Assembly (NCBI GenBank): GCA_902606175.1
Contig: CACLEZ010000006.1
Span: 28,316 to 92,315, forward strand
DNA from: an uncultured SAR86 cluster bacterium
GTDB lineage: Bacteria; Pseudomonadota; Gammaproteobacteria; Magnimaribacterales; Magnimaribacteraceae
Direction of reading: 5' to 3'
Length of the DNA stretch: 64,000 nt
Positions 8,285-17,156 of this stretch are shown here, one piece after another. Both the position numbers and the translations under genes were made by a program. The notes below the pieces were generated by a model. That model saw nothing but the letters and a program-made list of their open reading frames with translations, was not told the origin of the DNA and searched no databases. Numbering within the stretch: the stretch's first letter is position 1; each line of letters begins with the position of its first letter.

Positions 8285-8749
8285 ATGAACATCATACAAA
8301 AATCTTTAATAACTTTTCTCGTAATTACTGTAGCTTCATGCAGTTCTGTCTCAATGGATAGAACAAGCGATTCAACAGCCATATCTGCATCTGCATCAGA
8401 TGCATACTCAGACAGCGGTCTTACGTCTAACAATATTCTTTACTTTGCATATGATAGATCAGATATAAATTCTGAAGGCAGGGCGAAAATTAGATCCCTC
8501 GCTAATGTTATAAAAGACAATAATTTAAGTGTAAGGGTTGAGGGACATTGTGATGAGAGAGGAACACGTGAATATAATTTGGCCCTTGGAGAACAAAGAG
8601 CTAAAACAGTTGCTGAATTATTAATTATCAATGGTGTTTCTTCAGAAAAAATTTCTACTGTAAGTTATGGTGAGGAAAAACCAGCTTTATCTGGATCTAA
8701 TGAGAGCTCTTGGTCAAAGAATAGAAGGGCACTAGTTAAAACATTCTGA
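8285..8749 (+). CDS. pal: Peptidoglycan-associated lipoprotein Pal
   Basis: Outer-membrane lipoprotein of 154 residues. The signal peptide ends in a lipobox with the cysteine of VASCSS at about residue 19. A Ser-rich linker leads into an OmpA-like peptidoglycan-binding domain (ILYFAYDRSDINSEG, VEGHCDERGTREYNLALG, RRALV). The aspartate and arginine that bind diaminopimelate in this fold are present in the TREYN/RRA regions. Pal anchors the outer membrane to the wall and interacts with TolB, encoded directly upstream. Confidence 0.96.
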   Translation: MNIIQKSLITFLVITVASCSSVSMDRTSDSTAISASASDAYSDSGLTSNNILYFAYDRSDINSEGRAKIRSLANVIKDNNLSVRVEGHCDERGTREYNLALGEQRAKTVAELLIINGVSSEKISTVSYGEEKPALSGSNESSWSKNRRALVKTF

Positions 8750-8754
8750 TTAAT

Positions 8755-9426
8755 TTGAAAAATATTTTTCTTAGTTTTTTTCTTCTATTTTCCTTTACGA
8801 TTTTTTCTGAAGAAAATGAAAGTTTAGAACTTCTCTATAAAAAGATAGAAGTCCTTGAAGAAGAAATTAGAGATTTAAGAAACATACTAGAGGAAAATTC
8901 TATTTTGGTTGATAGGTCTCTTGAACTTCAACAGCAGAGATATTTAGATTTAGATGCAAGAATATTAGAAATATCGAAAATCTCATCCGAAAATCTAAGC
9001 TCAGTTTATGAGGAGGACCAGTATTTAGATACTGAAGAAAAAGAATTATATAAGTCAGCATTAATTTTATTTGAAGAATCAAGATTCGCTGAGGCTCTAG
9101 AAATTTTCTCTCAAATTATAATTACTTTTCCTAATGGAGCTTTTACGGCTGATGCATATTTTTGGTCTGGAGAATTATTTTTGGCTCAAGAGATGTTCGA
9201 AGATGCCAAACTAAGCTTTAAAAATGTAGTAGATAATTTTTATCAACATTCTAGAACGCCAGATTCTTTATTTAAATTAGGCGAAATTTATAGAATAGAA
9301 GGCGATATTGAGAGGTCGTATGAATTTTATGAAAAGGTCAAAAAAGATTTCCCTGATTCTGGAGCTTTTCAATTATCAAAAAAATCTCAAGAAATTTTAA
9401 AAGAAGAGTCGAATTTAGTTGAGTAA
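8755..9426 (+). CDS. cpoB: CpoB/YbgF periplasmic coiled-coil TPR protein
   Basis: Last protein of the tol-pal operon. A signal peptide (about residues 1-18) is followed by a predicted coiled coil (LELLYKKIEVLEEEIRDLRN onward) used for trimerisation and a C-terminal set of TPR repeats (YKSALILFEESRFAEALEIF, YFWSGELFLAQEMFEDAKLS, LFKLGEIYRIEGDIERSYEF). In E. coli CpoB links Tol function to peptidoglycan synthesis at the septum. TTG start, 5 bp after pal. A tRNA gene follows 22 bp after its stop. Confidence 0.92.
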   Translation: MKNIFLSFFLLFSFTIFSEENESLELLYKKIEVLEEEIRDLRNILEENSILVDRSLELQQQRYLDLDARILEISKISSENLSSVYEEDQYLDTEEKELYKSALILFEESRFAEALEIFSQIIITFPNGAFTADAYFWSGELFLAQEMFEDAKLSFKNVVDNFYQHSRTPDSLFKLGEIYRIEGDIERSYEFYEKVKKDFPDSGAFQLSKKSQEILKEESNLVE

Positions 9427-9448
9427 ACCTTTAAACTACGCATCTTTC

Positions 9449-9524
9449 GGGCCGTTAGCTCAGTCGGTAGAGCAGTTCGCTTTTAACGAATTGGTCCTGC
9501 GTTCGAGTCGCAGACGGCCCACCA
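9449..9524 (+). tRNA. tRNA-Lys (anticodon UUU)
   Basis: The 76-base cloverleaf folds by eye: acceptor GGGCCGT/ACGGCCC, D-stem GCTC/GAGC, anticodon stem GTTCG/CGAAT with loop CTTTTAA giving anticodon TTT, T-stem CTGCG/CGCAG with loop TTCGAGT, discriminator A and an encoded CCA. It reads lysine codons AAA/AAG. It sits between cpoB and crcB on the same strand, with crcB starting only 7 bases after the CCA. Confidence 0.97.
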
Positions 9525-9531
9525 ACCTTTT

Positions 9532-9897
9532 ATGAATATCTTTTTAATTTGTTTAGGAGGTTCTCTAGGAGCACTAAGCAGGTTTTACTTATCTAGTTTA
9601 TTTCAAAAGTCGGAGAATTTTGAAATACCCTTGGGAATTTTAGTTGTAAATATTTCAGGCTGTTTTTTGTTGGGTTTGTTCTATCACCTAATGGATTCAA
9701 GTCTAGAAAGATACTTAACACCATTCCTTTTCATCGGATTCTTGGGTGCTTTTACAACCTTTTCGGCCTTTTCAAAGGAGTCTTTAGAATTGCTATATCA
9801 AGGTAATTTTTTGATGGCCTTTTTGTATGTAATATTATCAGTTTCTTCGTGCTTAGTAGCAACATGGTTAGGAATGAACCTTACAAAAATTAGTTAA
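9532..9897 (+). CDS. crcB: Fluoride channel CrcB/Fluc
   Basis: Small four-helix inner-membrane protein (121 residues) that exports fluoride as an antiparallel dimer. Signature segments are GGSLGALSRFYLS, the asparagine in VVNISGCFLLG, and GFLGAFTTFSAFSKE, whose phenylalanines line the pore. There is no separate leader: the ATG lies 7 bases after the encoded CCA of tRNA-Lys, leaving no room for a fluoride riboswitch or Shine-Dalgarno outside the tRNA. The 3' end overlaps the convergent gene at 9890 by 8 bp. Confidence 0.93.
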   Translation: MNIFLICLGGSLGALSRFYLSSLFQKSENFEIPLGILVVNISGCFLLGLFYHLMDSSLERYLTPFLFIGFLGAFTTFSAFSKESLELLYQGNFLMAFLYVILSVSSCLVATWLGMNLTKIS

Positions 9898-10453
9898 CTT
9901 TTAGCCCTCTTGTATCCCGCATTATTTGTCTATAACTATATCCCCTATAACCTTCAGAGGTTAAAAGTTTTGATGCCTCCTTGCGTAGCCATGTAATACC
10001 TTTTCCTGGATTATCTGTTTGCAACTCCTTTATAACATTTACTGCCCTTTCTTTTTTTAGAGCCGATTCCATTGAAAGACTGTTGTTATTGAGCTCTTTA
10101 TATTTGGGAGAGGACTTATCATTCATATAGCCCTTCAAATTTGAGACTTCGAGTGCATCCATCATCAACATAGTATTGTAGACAATGGTTTTTGATATTG
10201 GATTCCTATCCACTTCATCAAGTACAAGTCTTGCCCGAAAGATTATATGGGCTGCTAGCCTTAACCTCTCCGATATATTTTCACTATCTAACATTTTTAT
10301 AATATCATCCCATTTAGTAGAAAAATCAGATTCAGCTAAAATTTCAGCTGCTGTTGCGGCAATATTTTGTAAGTTCTTTTTTGGATCAAGATCTTCAACT
10401 GCTTCTTGGAGTTGAGTTAAAGAAATATCAAGATGTGATTCTTTAGATTCCAT
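9890..10453 (-). CDS. Hypothetical protein, helical, basic C-terminus
   Basis: Unrecognised 187-residue protein. No signal peptide or membrane segment is visible. The N-terminal two thirds look helical (AATAAEILAESDF, LRLAAHIIFRARLVLDEVD). The C-terminus, GKGITWLRKEASKLLTSEG followed by YSYRQIMRDTRGLKVN, is basic and could be a small DNA- or RNA-binding helical unit; that is a guess from composition. It lies alone on the minus strand, overlapping the crcB end by 8 bp and divergent from the DUF3147-type gene. Codon use looks like its neighbours, so there is no sign of recent acquisition. Confidence 0.7.
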   Translation of the reverse strand: MESKESHLDISLTQLQEAVEDLDPKKNLQNIAATAAEILAESDFSTKWDDIIKMLDSENISERLRLAAHIIFRARLVLDEVDRNPISKTIVYNTMLMMDALEVSNLKGYMNDKSSPKYKELNNNSLSMESALKKERAVNVIKELQTDNPGKGITWLRKEASKLLTSEGYRGYSYRQIMRDTRGLKVN

Positions 10454-10501
10454 ATATCTTCTTTTATCTTAACTATTGTTGTTTAATTATTAAATAACTT
10501 T

Positions 10502-10852
10502 ATGTACACACTAATTAAGATTATTTTCACCGCCTTAGTGATAGTTATCATTTCTGAAATAGCTAAGAGGTCTTCACTCATTGCGGGTATTGTAGCTTCC
10601 ATTCCATTAACGTCTTTGTTAGCTTTTATGTGGCTATATTTTGATACACAAGACCCAAACTCCATAAGAGACTTGTCTAGAAATATTCTTTTAATGATAC
10701 CTCCTTCTTTGACATTCTTTATCGCTTTATACAGCTTAATAGGATGGAATATATCTTTCTATTCAAGTCTATCTATATCAATTTTACTTACGGCCTTTGT
10801 GTATTGGATATATTTCTTTATATTAGGATTCTTTGGAATCAATTTAAAATAA
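10502..10852 (+). CDS. DUF3147-like small membrane protein
   Basis: A 116-residue integral membrane protein with about four hydrophobic helices. The segment SEIAKRSSLIAGIVASIPL and the following SLLAFMWLY resemble the DUF3147 family of small inner-membrane proteins of unknown function. ATG start. It is followed after 8 bp by the DUF1543-like gene and then the HIT gene, probably one transcript. No functional prediction is justified. Confidence 0.75.
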   Translation: MYTLIKIIFTALVIVIISEIAKRSSLIAGIVASIPLTSLLAFMWLYFDTQDPNSIRDLSRNILLMIPPSLTFFIALYSLIGWNISFYSSLSISILLTAFVYWIYFFILGFFGINLK

Positions 10853-10860
10853 AAAATAGT

Positions 10861-11130
10861 ATGAAATTATTTATGGTACATGTTGGATTTTATGACAGAT
10901 CTATTGGGGAAGGGCTCTACGAGACCCATGTGAATTATTTTATAGCCGCTGAGAATGCCAAAGAAGCCAAAACCAAGGCACATTCCTTAGAGGAATTTCA
11001 GGCAAAATCTATGCACATTGATGGAATAAAAGAAATTTCAAATGTTCAAGGCTATGAAGTTATTTTGAAGGAAGGTTCCGAATCAGAGAAGGGAAAGGTC
11101 ATTTCATATGATGAAGCAAAGGAGTTATAA
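10861..11130 (+). CDS. DUF1543-like small protein
   Basis: Soluble 89-residue protein. The ORF track starts at 10744 inside the previous gene; the real start is the ATG at 10861, giving MKLFMVHVGFYD, which is how DUF1543 members begin. The segment GLYETHVNYFIAAENAKEAK is also typical. Function unknown. The gap to the upstream DUF3147-like gene is 8 bp, and the HIT gene starts 2 bp after its stop. Confidence 0.78.
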   Translation: MKLFMVHVGFYDRSIGEGLYETHVNYFIAAENAKEAKTKAHSLEEFQAKSMHIDGIKEISNVQGYEVILKEGSESEKGKVISYDEAKEL

Positions 11131-11132
11131 GA

Positions 11133-11474
11133 GTGAGCGATACAATTTTTCAAAAGATCATCGATAAGGAATTACCTGCAGATATAATTTATGAAGATGA
11201 TAAATCTTTAGTTTTTAGAGACATTAATCCTGTTGCGCCTACTCATCTATTAATAATTCCAAAAAAACAAATAGAAAAAATATCTGATGCACAAAAAGAA
11301 GATCAGGATCTTATTGGTCATTTGTTTCTTGTAGCCGGAGAAGTGGCAAGACAATTAGGAATACAAGATGCTTTTAGACTTGTTGTGAATAACGGTGCAG
11401 GAGCACAACAAACTGTTTTTCATCTCCATATACATCTTATAGCTGAAAGAGATTTTTCCTGGCCTCCTGGTTAA
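11133..11474 (+). CDS. hinT: HIT-family purine nucleoside phosphoramidase (HinT-like)
   Basis: A 113-residue histidine-triad protein. The catalytic motif HLHIHLI is near residues 96-102, preceded by the conserved LVVNNGAGAQQTVFH. The N-terminal segment IFQKIIDKELPADIIYEDD is the standard start of HinT-type proteins, which hydrolyse AMP-lysine and aminoacyl-adenylates. GTG start with GGAG upstream. Its stop overlaps the convergent bepA stop by 4 bp. Confidence 0.93.
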   Translation: MSDTIFQKIIDKELPADIIYEDDKSLVFRDINPVAPTHLLIIPKKQIEKISDAQKEDQDLIGHLFLVAGEVARQLGIQDAFRLVVNNGAGAQQTVFHLHIHLIAERDFSWPPG

Positions 11475-12913
11475 GAGAAGGACTTGAGGGCTTCAATAGA
11501 TTTATGAGATCTTTCAATCTTATTATGGATAGACTCTGTTAGTTGGAAATTATTACCAGTTAAATCCAATGCCATCCTTAAATGCTTTATTGATGTTTCG
11601 TAAGACCCAGTTAAGAAAAAATATTCTGCTCTAGATAGGTGCAATCCTATTACATTCTTATCTAGCCCTTGCACCTCAGCTAACCAATACCAAACTTGAG
11701 GATCTTTAGGTCTTTTCAATGTGAGATCCTTTAGTATCTTTTCTCCCAATTTATAATCACCTTTGTTCATCAGAACTCTGTTATAAAGCATTGAGATAGG
11801 ATAATTATAAGGATTAGTGCTTAACAGAGATGATGCCAATGCTTCTGCCTCAAAATAATTTTCTGCTTCAATATGAAGTTCTAAGAGACCTATTTGAAGC
11901 ATGAGATTTTCACTGTCCATTTCCAATGCTTGCCTCATGCTATTTAATGCTTGAGAGTGTTTGTTGTCTCTAGAATATGCTAGAGCAAGTCCATAGTATG
12001 CTTCTAATTTTTCTCTTTCATCGGATGAATCTGTAAGTTCTTTTTGAAATATTGTTACAGCTTGTCGAGGTACTTCAGAAAAATGTACGATTGTTCTATT
12101 CCTTACGAGATCATAATCAAGTGAATTTCTATAGTTTTTATTTTCAAAGCCTTGTGCCCTGGATTGAGCATCCGCGATTCTATTTTTAGTAAGAGGGTGA
12201 GACCTTAAAAACTCCAGTTCGTTCGAGCCAGAAAGCCTACTTAAAGACTGTAATTTTTCAAACATGTAAGAAGTGCTTTTTGGATCGAAACCTGCCGATA
12301 CCATATTTTTAAATCCAATTCTGTCAGCTTCTTGCTCATCTCCTCGACTAAAGGAGAGGTTCTGCTGAGTGATTGCTTGTTGACCTACTAGTAGAGCATT
12401 TGGATTACTTGTTGCTCCAGCAAGGGCTATACTTCCTAATATCATGAGGGAATTGGCTAAACTCCTATCTTTTTGTCTCTGCATTCTCCTTGCGAAATGT
12501 CTCTGACTTAAGTGAGCTAATTCATGAGATAGGACAGAAGCAAGTTGACCTTCAGTGTCTGCATGAAAAATAAGACCAGCATTGATGCCGATAATACCGC
12601 CAGGTGCAGCAAAAGCATTAACAGACTTTTCATCTATTAGCGCAATCTCCAATCTTCTATCACTTAATTCACTAAATTCGGATAATCTGTAAACTAAATG
12701 TTCGGAATAATCCTGAGAAACCGGATCGATATATTCTGGTAAAGTTCTGCGGAGTTGGGCCATATATAGCCTTCCTAAATTATATTCAGAGGCAATAGAT
12801 ATAACCGAAGACGAGCTATCTCCTATAATAGGGAGGTCTTCCTCGGAAGAAGATAAGTTGCTAGATACCAAGATCAACAAATAGATTATGAATTTCGCTA
12901 TAATACTTTGCAT
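11471..12913 (-). CDS. bepA: BepA-like periplasmic M48 metalloprotease with TPRs
   Basis: A 480-residue exported protein: signal peptide (about residues 1-22), M48 zinc-protease domain with HELAHLSQRHFARR (the HExxH zinc motif) and the downstream glutamate ligand in GDEQEADRIGF, then a C-terminal TPR array (KLEAYYGLALAYSRDNKHSQ, LLELHIEAENYFEAEALASS). BepA chaperones or degrades LptD and Bam substrates during outer-membrane assembly. The divergent perM neighbour matches the E. coli arrangement. The length is close to E. coli BepA (487). Confidence 0.92.
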   Translation of the reverse strand: MQSIIAKFIIYLLILVSSNLSSSEEDLPIIGDSSSSVISIASEYNLGRLYMAQLRRTLPEYIDPVSQDYSEHLVYRLSEFSELSDRRLEIALIDEKSVNAFAAPGGIIGINAGLIFHADTEGQLASVLSHELAHLSQRHFARRMQRQKDRSLANSLMILGSIALAGATSNPNALLVGQQAITQQNLSFSRGDEQEADRIGFKNMVSAGFDPKSTSYMFEKLQSLSRLSGSNELEFLRSHPLTKNRIADAQSRAQGFENKNYRNSLDYDLVRNRTIVHFSEVPRQAVTIFQKELTDSSDEREKLEAYYGLALAYSRDNKHSQALNSMRQALEMDSENLMLQIGLLELHIEAENYFEAEALASSLLSTNPYNYPISMLYNRVLMNKGDYKLGEKILKDLTLKRPKDPQVWYWLAEVQGLDKNVIGLHLSRAEYFFLTGSYETSIKHLRMALDLTGNNFQLTESIHNKIERSHKSIEALKSFS

Positions 12914-12987
12914 ATAATTTTTATAACGCTAATTATATTAAATTAAAGAATTAGATTAATTAAAAAATCATTAGTTCCACAATTATA

Positions 12988-14025
12988 ATGCAGAGTTTAT
13001 TAGATAAATTTATAAAAAGATTTTTCTCCAATGAGGAATCTGTATATTTTGCCATCCTCCTAATATTTTCTTTCCTTTTTATAATTTTCTTTGGTGATAT
13101 CTTATTACCAGTAATAATCAGTGTAGTCATAGCATTTCTTTTAAATGGGTTGATGAATACCTTGTTGAAGATGGATATTTCTCAACAACTATCGTTGACC
13201 ATAACCCTAATAGTCTTTTTTGGCTGCTATATGAGTTTATTTTTAGCCCTGCCTTCAATTGGGACAGAAATTAATAATTTATTGCAAAATCTTCCGACAA
13301 TTGTGAGTTCTTTTCAACAGACTCTGGTTGAGATGAATAATTATTTTTCAAAAGAAGATATCGATTTGATTTTCGCCAATTTGAGCAATCAGATTAATAG
13401 TTTATTGAGCTCAGCTTTAGGTCAATTAGCTGGAACAATTTCTTTAATGTTTAATGCTATCCTTTACGCAATAATGATCCCTTTGATGGTCTTCTTTTTC
13501 CTTAAGGATAAAAGTGAATTACTACCAATTGCCTCATTTTTACTACCAAAAGAAAATGGATTCATGCAATCCGTTTTTTCAGAAATGAATGATCAACTCT
13601 TTAATTATGTTACTGGAAAATTTTTGGAAATGATTATTGTTGCTAGTGCTTCATATATCTTATTTGCTGCACTAGGACTTCCTTATGCTGTATTGATTGC
13701 AATACTTGTTGGTCTTTCAGTAATTATCCCAATATTTGGTGCAATTTTAGTGACTATCCCAGTTGTTTTGATTGGTCTCTATGAGTGGGGTGTATCTGAG
13801 AATTTCTACTGGCTACTAGGATTCTATTTATTAATACAAATTTTAGATGGTAATGTTCTTGTTCCTATACTTTTTTCGACTAGAAATAATCTTCACCCGG
13901 CAGTTATTATTGTTGCTATTCTATTTTTTGGAGGAATTTGGGGTTTTTGGGGGCTATTTTTTGCTATTCCTTTGGCAACATTCATAAAAGCAATTATTAA
14001 TTCGTGGCCAGACCCAATTGATTAA
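12988..14025 (+). CDS. perM: AI-2E/PerM-family transporter
   Basis: Polytopic inner-membrane protein of 345 residues with about eight helices, including IFFGDILLPVIISVVIAFLL near the N-terminus and the conserved region GLPYAVLIAILVGLSVIIPI. The family (PF01594) includes E. coli PerM and TqsA and sodium/proton antiporters; the substrate cannot be inferred. Divergent from bepA, as in E. coli. Its stop overlaps the convergent bcp stop by 4 bp. Confidence 0.88.
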   Translation: MQSLLDKFIKRFFSNEESVYFAILLIFSFLFIIFFGDILLPVIISVVIAFLLNGLMNTLLKMDISQQLSLTITLIVFFGCYMSLFLALPSIGTEINNLLQNLPTIVSSFQQTLVEMNNYFSKEDIDLIFANLSNQINSLLSSALGQLAGTISLMFNAILYAIMIPLMVFFFLKDKSELLPIASFLLPKENGFMQSVFSEMNDQLFNYVTGKFLEMIIVASASYILFAALGLPYAVLIAILVGLSVIIPIFGAILVTIPVVLIGLYEWGVSENFYWLLGFYLLIQILDGNVLVPILFSTRNNLHPAVIIVAILFFGGIWGFWGLFFAIPLATFIKAIINSWPDPID

Positions 14026-14495
14026 GTCTTAAGAAGTTTTGCTGCCTCAAGAACTTCTTTGGCATGACCAGTAACTTTAACTTTTCTCCATTCACTTACT
14101 AATTTCCCTTTTGAATCTATCAAAAATGTACTTCTCTCTATTCCCATATATTTTTTACCATACATGCTTTTTTCCTTTATAACATCGTATTGTTTGCAAA
14201 TTTTTTCATCGGGATCGGATATCAGTTCGAAATTGAATTTCTCATTCTTTTTAAATTTTTCATGGGATTTTATTGATTCCCTAGATAAACCAAAAATTAC
14301 AGTATTTGCTCTGGTAAATTGCGCTTTTAAATCTCTAAAGTCTTGACCTTCTGTAGTGCAGCCAGGAGTGCTATCTTTCGGATAAAAATACAACACTACA
14401 TTCTTACCTTTAAAATCAGAAAGGCTTACATTCTTATTTCCAGTACATTCGCCCTTAAAGATTGGGGCTTTGTTATTTATTTTAGGTGTTGGCAT
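14022..14495 (-). CDS. bcp: Thiol peroxidase Bcp/PrxQ
   Basis: Peroxiredoxin of 157 residues. The catalytic segment YFYPKDSTPGCTTEGQDF contains the peroxidatic cysteine within the PxxxTxxC motif. The resolving cysteine five residues later, common in many Bcp proteins (CTxExC), is replaced here, so the enzyme may act as a 1-Cys type or use another thiol. A strong GGAGGAGAT ribosome binding site precedes the ATG on the minus strand. The related block bcp-dapA-bamC-purC is found in E. coli, with gcvR between bcp and dapA, which is absent here. Confidence 0.92.
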   Translation of the reverse strand: MPTPKINNKAPIFKGECTGNKNVSLSDFKGKNVVLYFYPKDSTPGCTTEGQDFRDLKAQFTRANTVIFGLSRESIKSHEKFKKNEKFNFELISDPDEKICKQYDVIKEKSMYGKKYMGIERSTFLIDSKGKLVSEWRKVKVTGHAKEVLEAAKLLKT

Positions 14496-14517
14496 ATCTC
14501 CTCCGTAAGAAACATTC

Positions 14518-14523
14518 TATAAT
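14518..14523 (+). promoter_or_regulatory. Possible -10 element for dapA
   Basis: TATAAT lies 36 bp before the dapA ATG in the short divergent gap between bcp and dapA. No convincing -35 is visible, so this is only the best candidate in the gap. Confidence 0.35.
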
Positions 14524-14558
14524 ATTGAGATTCTAACATTGAGTTAAAAAAATTATTA

Positions 14559-15455
14559 ATGTTTAATCTAAAAGGCTCTATTACAGCTCTTGTGACTCCG
14601 ATGGAATCGGATGGTGAGATAAATTGGGAAGGATTGCAAGATCTGATTGAATGGCACATTAGCTCTAGCACGTCTGGACTAGTAGTGGTTGGAACAACTG
14701 GAGAGTCAGCTACCTTAGATGTTTCAGAACATGTGCAGCTTATAGAAAGAACTGTAGATATATCGAATGGCAGAATAAAAGTTATAGCAGGCACGGGAGC
14801 CAATTCTACAAAAGAAGCTATTTATCTTACATCTTCAGCTAAATCTGCAGGTGCTGATGCTGCACTTTTAGTTACACCTTATTACAATAAGCCTACACAA
14901 GAAGGCTTATATCTCCATTATCAGTTAATTGCAGATGAAGTCGATTTCCCTCAAATTCTTTATAATGTGCCTTCAAGAACAGGATGCGATCTGTTGAATG
15001 AAACTGTTCTGAGATTAGTGGATCATCAAAATATCGTTGGTTTGAAAGATGCTACTGGCGATCTTGGTCGTCTAGAAGATTTTATGACCCATTTAGATTC
15101 AGATCAAAAAGATAACTTTGCTTTATATTCCGGAGATGATCCAACTGCTACTGAATTTATGATAAATGGTGGAACAGGAACAATTTCAGTAACTTCCAAT
15201 ATTGTTCCTAAAACAATATCAAATATATGCGATTATGCTCTTAGCGGAGAAGCCAAGACAGCCAGAGAGTTAGACACAACGCTAGTCAGACTCAATCAAA
15301 TGCTATTTATAGAATCTAACCCAATTCCAGTAAAATGGATGCTCAATCGAATTGGAAGGATAACTGACGGAATAAGATTGCCCCTATCTCATTTGGATAC
15401 AAAGTTCCATGGTGAAGCTGAGGAAGTTTTAGCAGAATTAAACTTATTAAATTAA
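14559..15455 (+). CDS. dapA: 4-hydroxy-tetrahydrodipicolinate synthase
   Basis: First committed enzyme of lysine and diaminopimelate synthesis, condensing pyruvate with aspartate semialdehyde. The TIM-barrel protein has 298 residues, close to the E. coli enzyme. Visible are GTTGESATL near residue 45, the tyrosine in LYNVPSRTGC and the Schiff-base lysine in VGLKDATGD. The stop overlaps the bamC start by 1 bp (TAATG), repeating the E. coli dapA-bamC order. The purC gene follows. Confidence 0.97.
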   Translation: MFNLKGSITALVTPMESDGEINWEGLQDLIEWHISSSTSGLVVVGTTGESATLDVSEHVQLIERTVDISNGRIKVIAGTGANSTKEAIYLTSSAKSAGADAALLVTPYYNKPTQEGLYLHYQLIADEVDFPQILYNVPSRTGCDLLNETVLRLVDHQNIVGLKDATGDLGRLEDFMTHLDSDQKDNFALYSGDDPTATEFMINGGTGTISVTSNIVPKTISNICDYALSGEAKTARELDTTLVRLNQMLFIESNPIPVKWMLNRIGRITDGIRLPLSHLDTKFHGEAEEVLAELNLLN

Positions 15456-16432
15456 TGAATATGAATAAATCTATCTATCTACTTGTTGTTCCTGTCTTTT
15501 TAAGCTCTTGTAGTTACCTTTTAACTGATCATAAGAATGACTACTTGAACGAAAAACAAGAAAAGTCATTAGACTTACCAGAGAATTTGATAACTCGACC
15601 GATCATTGATTACTACCCCATAAATTCTTCTAACTCTGAGACTGTTGGTAATGAATACAACATCCCAATGCCGCAACAAGTCTTTTCTTCAGGTACCTCT
15701 AATGAGGTGAGAATGCATAAATTAGGTGAAATTAGATGGGTTTATGTTGAAACTTTACCCAGCAGCGCCTGGCCAATGATGAACGATTTTTGGATTACAA
15801 GTGGTTATAGTTTGGCAAAATCAGATCCTACTTCAGGAATCATTGAAAGTACTAATCTAGGAGATGGCGAGATAAAATCTAAACTTGTCATGAAAGTTGA
15901 ACATGGTATCAGGCAAGCTAGTTCCGAAATTTTTATTACTCATTTGGAAGAAATCGAAGGTCAATGGATACGAGTAGTAGGAGATAATAATCTTGAGGAA
16001 GAAACTATGCGAAAGGTATTGGATTACTTCGCAACTACACCGCCAAGTGGAGGTACTTCACTAGTAGCCTTAAACCTGAACTATGGTCAGAAAGCCGCTC
16101 TCTTACAAGATGATAGTCAAGTAAGTTTTATCGAGCTAAATCTTGAATACGCGCGTGCTTGGGCAGCTGTTGATAGGGCCCTTAAAGAGGCTTTGATAAA
16201 TGTAAATGACCTTGATAGAGATGAAGGAGTTTTTTATGTAAACTTTTCAAGAGAAGAGCAAAAGGGTTTCATTAGAAGAATCTTTTCTAGTGACTCATTC
16301 AATGGAGACTTTAAAATCTTAGTTACAGAAATTGATGAAAAAACCTGCAGAGTTACAATAAGCTCAGAAGCGGAAGAGGCTAAATCTTATGAGCGAGAGC
16401 TTCTTTCAGAAATCAACCAATCATTGTCTTAA
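15455..16432 (+). CDS. bamC: Outer-membrane assembly lipoprotein BamC
   Basis: A 325-residue lipoprotein; the lipobox cysteine is in LSSCSY at about residue 19. After an extended N-terminal linker come two helix-grip-type domains (about 90-200 and 215-320), as in E. coli BamC, a partner of BamABDE. Overall similarity is low, so the call rests on lipobox, length, domain layout and the dapA-bamC-purC context. ATG start overlapping the dapA stop by 1 bp; a second ATG two codons later is also possible. Confidence 0.85.
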   Translation: MNMNKSIYLLVVPVFLSSCSYLLTDHKNDYLNEKQEKSLDLPENLITRPIIDYYPINSSNSETVGNEYNIPMPQQVFSSGTSNEVRMHKLGEIRWVYVETLPSSAWPMMNDFWITSGYSLAKSDPTSGIIESTNLGDGEIKSKLVMKVEHGIRQASSEIFITHLEEIEGQWIRVVGDNNLEEETMRKVLDYFATTPPSGGTSLVALNLNYGQKAALLQDDSQVSFIELNLEYARAWAAVDRALKEALINVNDLDRDEGVFYVNFSREEQKGFIRRIFSSDSFNGDFKILVTEIDEKTCRVTISSEAEEAKSYERELLSEINQSLS

Positions 16433-16437
16433 ATTTT

Positions 16438-17154
16438 ATGGAAAATACAGAAAAAGGTGAACTAATAACCACAGGAAAGGCTAAATCATTGTATGAGTCT
16501 AATGAATCAGATTACCTCATAATGCATTATCGAGATGATACTTCTGCCTTCGATGGCAAGAAAATTGAAAGTTTAGATGGTAAAGGTACCATTAATAATA
16601 AATTTAATGCTTTCATAATGGAGTATCTTGAAGGGGAAGGAATCCCTACTCACTTTGAAAAACTTCTAAGTGAAACAGATAGTTTGGTTAAAAAACTCGA
16701 TATGGCGCCTGTAGAGTGTGTCATAAGAAATGTAGCTGCTGGAAGTATTTGCAAAAGATTGGGTTTGGAGGAGGGTATGGACTTAAATCCTCCTACATTT
16801 GAATTCTTTTATAAAGATGATGATCTTGGCGATCCAATGATCAACGAATATCATATTAAATCGTTTGGTTGGGCTACCGAAGATCAAGTGTCTCAAATGC
16901 AAACAAAAACTTTTCAAGTTAATGATGCTCTAAAGAAATTATTTTCTGAAGCTGGAATGATTTTAGTAGATTACAAGTTAGAATTTGGAGATTTCAAAGG
17001 TGAGCTTTTGTTAGGAGACGAATTCACGCCAGATGGTTGTCGAGTTTGGGATGCAGAAACTAGAGAGAAACTTGATAAAGACAGATTTAGACAAGGCCTT
17101 GGAGATGTTGTGGAGTCCTATCAGATTATGGCAAAAAAACTAGGAGTCATTTAG
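16438..17154 (+). CDS. purC: SAICAR synthase PurC
   Basis: Phosphoribosylaminoimidazole-succinocarboxamide synthase of purine biosynthesis, 238 residues (E. coli 237). Typical segments are [10 protein letters not shown] at the N-terminus, the [10 protein letters not shown] nucleotide-binding loop and [37 protein letters not shown] matches the metal/substrate region. Follows bamC by 5 bp and faces korB, whose stop lies 3 bp away; no terminator is visible between the convergent genes. Confidence 0.97.
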   Translation: MENTEKGELITTGKAKSLYESNESDYLIMHYRDDTSAFDGKKIESLDGKGTINNKFNAFIMEYLEGEGIPTHFEKLLSETDSLVKKLDMAPVECVIRNVAAGSICKRLGLEEGMDLNPPTFEFFYKDDDLGDPMINEYHIKSFGWATEDQVSQMQTKTFQVNDALKKLFSEAGMILVDYKLEFGDFKGELLLGDEFTPDGCRVWDAETREKLDKDRFRQGLGDVVESYQIMAKKLGVI

Positions 17155-17156
17155 GG

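Noticed and set aside
9525-9560. Fluoride riboswitch before crcB
   Set aside because: Only 7 bases separate the tRNA from the start codon, so there is no space for one.
14477-14803. Minus-strand ORF covering the bcp-dapA gap and dapA start
   Set aside because: It overlaps the conserved dapA N-terminus and the bcp start; its composition is that of an antisense shadow.
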